A stretch of 64,000 nucleotides of DNA, from assembly GCF_025153525.1 (NCBI RefSeq), contig NZ_JANZNR010000006.1, forward strand, positions 1 to 64,000, in the 5' to 3' direction. The notes beneath the pieces are model-generated. The model did no database searches and was not told where the DNA came from. It saw only the letters and a list, made by a program, of their open reading frames with translations. Below, one piece after another: positions 61,424 through 64,000 of this stretch; the first letter of the stretch is position 1; the number at the start of each line of letters is the position of its first letter. The stretch comes from Psychroserpens sp. SPM9. GTDB lineage: Bacteria; Bacteroidota; Bacteroidia; Flavobacteriales; Flavobacteriaceae. Made by a program: the position numbers and the translations under genes.

Positions 61424-64000
61424 ATGAGAACATTATTTACGATCGCTTTTCTTTTTATTGGTGGCTTTAGCTTCTCTCAAAGTGAAGCCTCAAATTGGTA
61501 TTTTAATACCAGAGGTGGTGCTAATTTTAATTATTGTGATAATACTGTGGTAGGTCTCACCGATGGTGTATTAACCACAGACCCTATTGGTCCTGCTCGA
61601 CCATCATCCGTCATTTCAGATCATTATGGAAACTTGTTATTCTATTCTGATAGCCGCTCTATTTGGAATCGAAATCACCAACCCTTCCCCAACGCTAATG
61701 TTGCTAACGGGAATGCGTTGAAGGGTTTCAAAAACTCATTAATCCTTCCAAAACCTAATAATCCTGGTCATTTTTACATCTTTGTAATTGACCGAATTGG
61801 CCCTAACAATAATGACGATGACGGCTATAACAGCGGCTTAAATTATTCTGAAATTGATATGTCACTAGATGGTGGTTTAGGTGATGTGGTATCAACACAA
61901 CGTGATATAGAACTAGTAGCCTACAACCCAGCAGATGCCGATGATGCTATCGCAAAAGCTGGAAATGCATTAACGGCAGTTAGAGGTGCCGACTGTAATT
62001 CCTATTGGATTATAACACATTTGCAATCTAATTTTTACGCCTTTAAGCTCGATGAAAATGGCGTGAATCCAAATCCAGTCATTTCAACAATTCCGCCAGT
62101 AATAGAGCTTATTCCTGCCGGAGATGGCAGCTCCTATTTTTATTCTTATTCAGATTTAAAAGCATCTCCAGATGGCAGTTTATTAGCTGCTGCTTTTAAT
62201 TCTTTTCCGTCTGATGACGGACCGTATCATATTCCTGGGATTATTCTTTTGTATGATTTTGACAATGCGACTGGAGTCATATCCAATAAGCGTAATGTGT
62301 TCAATGGAGAAAGCGCTTATGAATTTCCATATGTCGTTGAATTTTCCCCTCAAAGCAACTGGCTTTATGCGATAGTTGGCGATGGTGGTGTTGCCGAAAA
62401 TTTTGTGCCACAACGATTTCTAAGATTTAATTTAAACACTACAAACATTCCAAGTTCTAAGGAACTTATAGAAGAACTTAGCGAAAACATTGCAGATGAT
62501 TTACAATTAGGGATAGACAACAAAATATATAGAACCCAAGCTATTTTTAGTACTAGCAATTTAGATTACAGACGCTATTTGGCTACCGTAAACAATCCCG
62601 ATGCTTTTAGTTTGTCGAGTATAAATTACGAACCCTTCTCTGTTCTTATCGATATTAATGAATCCAACCAAAATCTTGTAAACGGACAGCTACCAAACAT
62701 CAACAAGCAATGGTTTAATAAACGTATTGATATTGTTAAAAATGGGCTTAGTCGTTGTGAACTTTATCTGTGTGGTAATCAAACTGAAACCTTAAAAGCA
62801 GATAATATTAGTGGCGCAACTTATACATGGATGAAAGACAACGTCGTTATCCCTAACGAAACAGCATTTACATTAGAGGTTGATGCACCAGGATTTTATG
62901 AAGTCTTTGTAGAACCTAATAATGGTAATTGTCCCGTTGTTGGTTTTGCAACAGTGCTATTATCGAACGATATTCCAACAGCTAATAATGCTTCAATACT
63001 TCAGTGTGATGATGAGATAGCTGATGGAATTTCAAGTTTTAACCTTGACGAAATCAGTGCAGAAGTAACCAATAATGAGACTGGTGTTGACATTACTTAC
63101 TATGAAACGTATGCCGATGCTCAAAATCAAGTCAATCCCCTTCCTCTTAATTACACTAATCTTTCTAATCCGCAAACGGTATATGCTACAGTTAGAAATA
63201 TTGATAATGGTTGTTCTAATATTTCTGAAATTACTCTTGAAATTAGTAACACCAATTCTAATGATGTCATTCTTGACGCTTGTGATAGTGGTGAAAATGA
63301 TGGTTTAACCACTTTTGAACTTTCCGAAGCAAATGAAGCGATTACCGAAGGGCTACCTGATGGTCTAACGATTAGTTATTATATGTCACTTCAAGACGCG
63401 TTGTTAGAGATTAATCCTATTGCTACGACTTTTTCTAATACTGTGCCGTATTCTCAAACGGTTTTTGCTCGCGTAGAAAACGCCAATGAATGCTACGGAA
63501 TTAGTGAAATACAACTCAACGTTTTTGAATTACCAGAACTAGAAACCGAAGAAACAATTTACTATTGTCTCAACTCAGCGCCAAATACGATAACACTAAC
63601 AGGTGGTGTTATAAATGATATCCCTAATAATTATTATTACGATTGGTCTACAGGAGCCACAACTTCCGAAATTAACATTAATGAACCTGGCACTTACACC
63701 GTTAGAGTCACTAATACTAATAATTGTTACAGAGATCGAACCATTACAGTTTTGCCTTCTGATATTGCGACGTTTGTAGACATTCAAGTAACAGATGCGA
63801 CAACGAATAATACCATTTCTGTCTTTGTATCGGGTGAAGGTGTTTATGAATATGCCTTGGATAATCCTAATGGTCCGTATCAAGAAAGTAATGTATTTGA
63901 AACTGTGAGCTTTGGATTTCATACCATATTTGTTCGGGATGTTGAAAATGATTGTGGCGTCGTAGAAGATGTGGTTTCAGTTATTGGGTTTCCAAAGTTT
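61424..64000 (+). CDS. Tandem paralogue: T9SS type B sorting protein (3' partial)
   Basis: The frame runs from ATG 61424 through 859 codons to the window end with no stop. A signal peptide (MRTLFTIAFLF start, FSFSQ end) is followed by the same beta-propeller, Ig-like and repeat modules as the gene before it, with one or more fewer repeats. The last 120 codons are nearly superimposable on residues about 930-1050 of the upstream protein (FVSGEGVYE, PNGPYQESN, VSVIGFPKF), and the window ends exactly where the type B sorting domain begins. It starts 35 bp after the previous stop, so they may form an operon. Confidence 0.9.
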   Translation, partial: MRTLFTIAFLFIGGFSFSQSEASNWYFNTRGGANFNYCDNTVVGLTDGVLTTDPIGPARPSSVISDHYGNLLFYSDSRSIWNRNHQPFPNANVANGNALKGFKNSLILPKPNNPGHFYIFVIDRIGPNNNDDDGYNSGLNYSEIDMSLDGGLGDVVSTQRDIELVAYNPADADDAIAKAGNALTAVRGADCNSYWIITHLQSNFYAFKLDENGVNPNPVISTIPPVIELIPAGDGSSYFYSYSDLKASPDGSLLAAAFNSFPSDDGPYHIPGIILLYDFDNATGVISNKRNVFNGESAYEFPYVVEFSPQSNWLYAIVGDGGVAENFVPQRFLRFNLNTTNIPSSKELIEELSENIADDLQLGIDNKIYRTQAIFSTSNLDYRRYLATVNNPDAFSLSSINYEPFSVLIDINESNQNLVNGQLPNINKQWFNKRIDIVKNGLSRCELYLCGNQTETLKADNISGATYTWMKDNVVIPNETAFTLEVDAPGFYEVFVEPNNGNCPVVGFATVLLSNDIPTANNASILQCDDEIADGISSFNLDEISAEVTNNETGVDITYYETYADAQNQVNPLPLNYTNLSNPQTVYATVRNIDNGCSNISEITLEISNTNSNDVILDACDSGENDGLTTFELSEANEAITEGLPDGLTISYYMSLQDALLEINPIATTFSNTVPYSQTVFARVENANECYGISEIQLNVFELPELETEETIYYCLNSAPNTITLTGGVINDIPNNYYYDWSTGATTSEININEPGTYTVRVTNTNNCYRDRTITVLPSDIATFVDIQVTDATTNNTISVFVSGEGVYEYALDNPNGPYQESNVFETVSFGFHTIFVRDVENDCGVVEDVVSVIGFPKF

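Noticed and set aside
63596-63922. 108-codon minus-strand frame
   Set aside because: Antisense shadow of the second type B paralogue; the same region of the first paralogue also has a spurious antisense frame.

Overview
The window is AT-rich chromosomal DNA of a marine-type flavobacterium (Bacteroidota, Flavobacteriaceae). The evidence is four secreted proteins built for the type IX secretion system (T9SS; two with type A tails, one with a type B tail, one running off the window where a type B tail begins), flavobacterial promoters of the TTG / TAnnTTTG type, almost no Shine-Dalgarno sequences, and phylum-typical genes (DUF5606, a DUF6495-like protein, LytTR regulators paired with TPR-containing histidine kinases, heptosyltransferase and Kdo-kinase-like genes). 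The species cannot be fixed from the sequence. I see no phage, insertion sequence, CRISPR array, tRNA or rRNA gene.

Layout. 1-10.2 kb: two large T9SS type A cargo proteins; the first is cut by the window start and carries fourteen 84-bp tandem repeats. 10.2-16.6 kb: hisS, an orphan MacB-type permease with an AraC/GyrI regulator, a DUF6495-like gene, the rpsF-rpsR-rplI operon and an orphan LytTR response regulator. 16.7-26.1 kb: priA, a three-gene operon of small secreted proteins of unknown role, a LytS/LytT-like two-component pair with a probable autoregulatory LytTR site, and the nadC-yihY-DUF2147 operon. 26.3-34.8 kb: rlmH, hpf/raiA, a lipoprotein, an AraC regulator with a BLUF blue-light photoreceptor, rdgB, a DEAD-box helicase with a long structured leader, a VOC protein and a TrmH-type methyltransferase. 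34.8-42.1 kb: a TPR protein with a CobB-type sirtuin, a serine hydrolase with an AraC regulator, a membrane-protein/XRE pair with a duplicated promoter-operator, then ruvX, def, DUF5606 and mazG.

42.1-42.7 kb is a 560-bp non-coding region holding three tandem units. Each has a strong hairpin and an exactly spaced motif, GACAC-N15-GTCACAT. Read on the minus strand they look like three consecutive roughly 100-nt small-RNA genes, each with a non-canonical promoter and a terminator. This is the best candidate for something undescribed. A similar two-hairpin arrangement, without the motif, lies 3' of mazG.

42.7-50.2 kb: dapD followed by a glycan (probably lipooligosaccharide core) cluster of one GT9, three GT2, two GT4 and one Kdo-kinase-like gene on alternating, partly overlapping strands. 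50.2-55.9 kb: threonylcarbamoyl-AMP synthase, CCA-adding enzyme, GNAT, heme A synthase, a PRiA4_ORF3-family protein, HupE/UreJ and an unknown conserved protein. 56.0-57.9 kb: an ABC exporter. 58.0-64.0 kb: two tandem paralogous T9SS type B proteins, the second running off the window.
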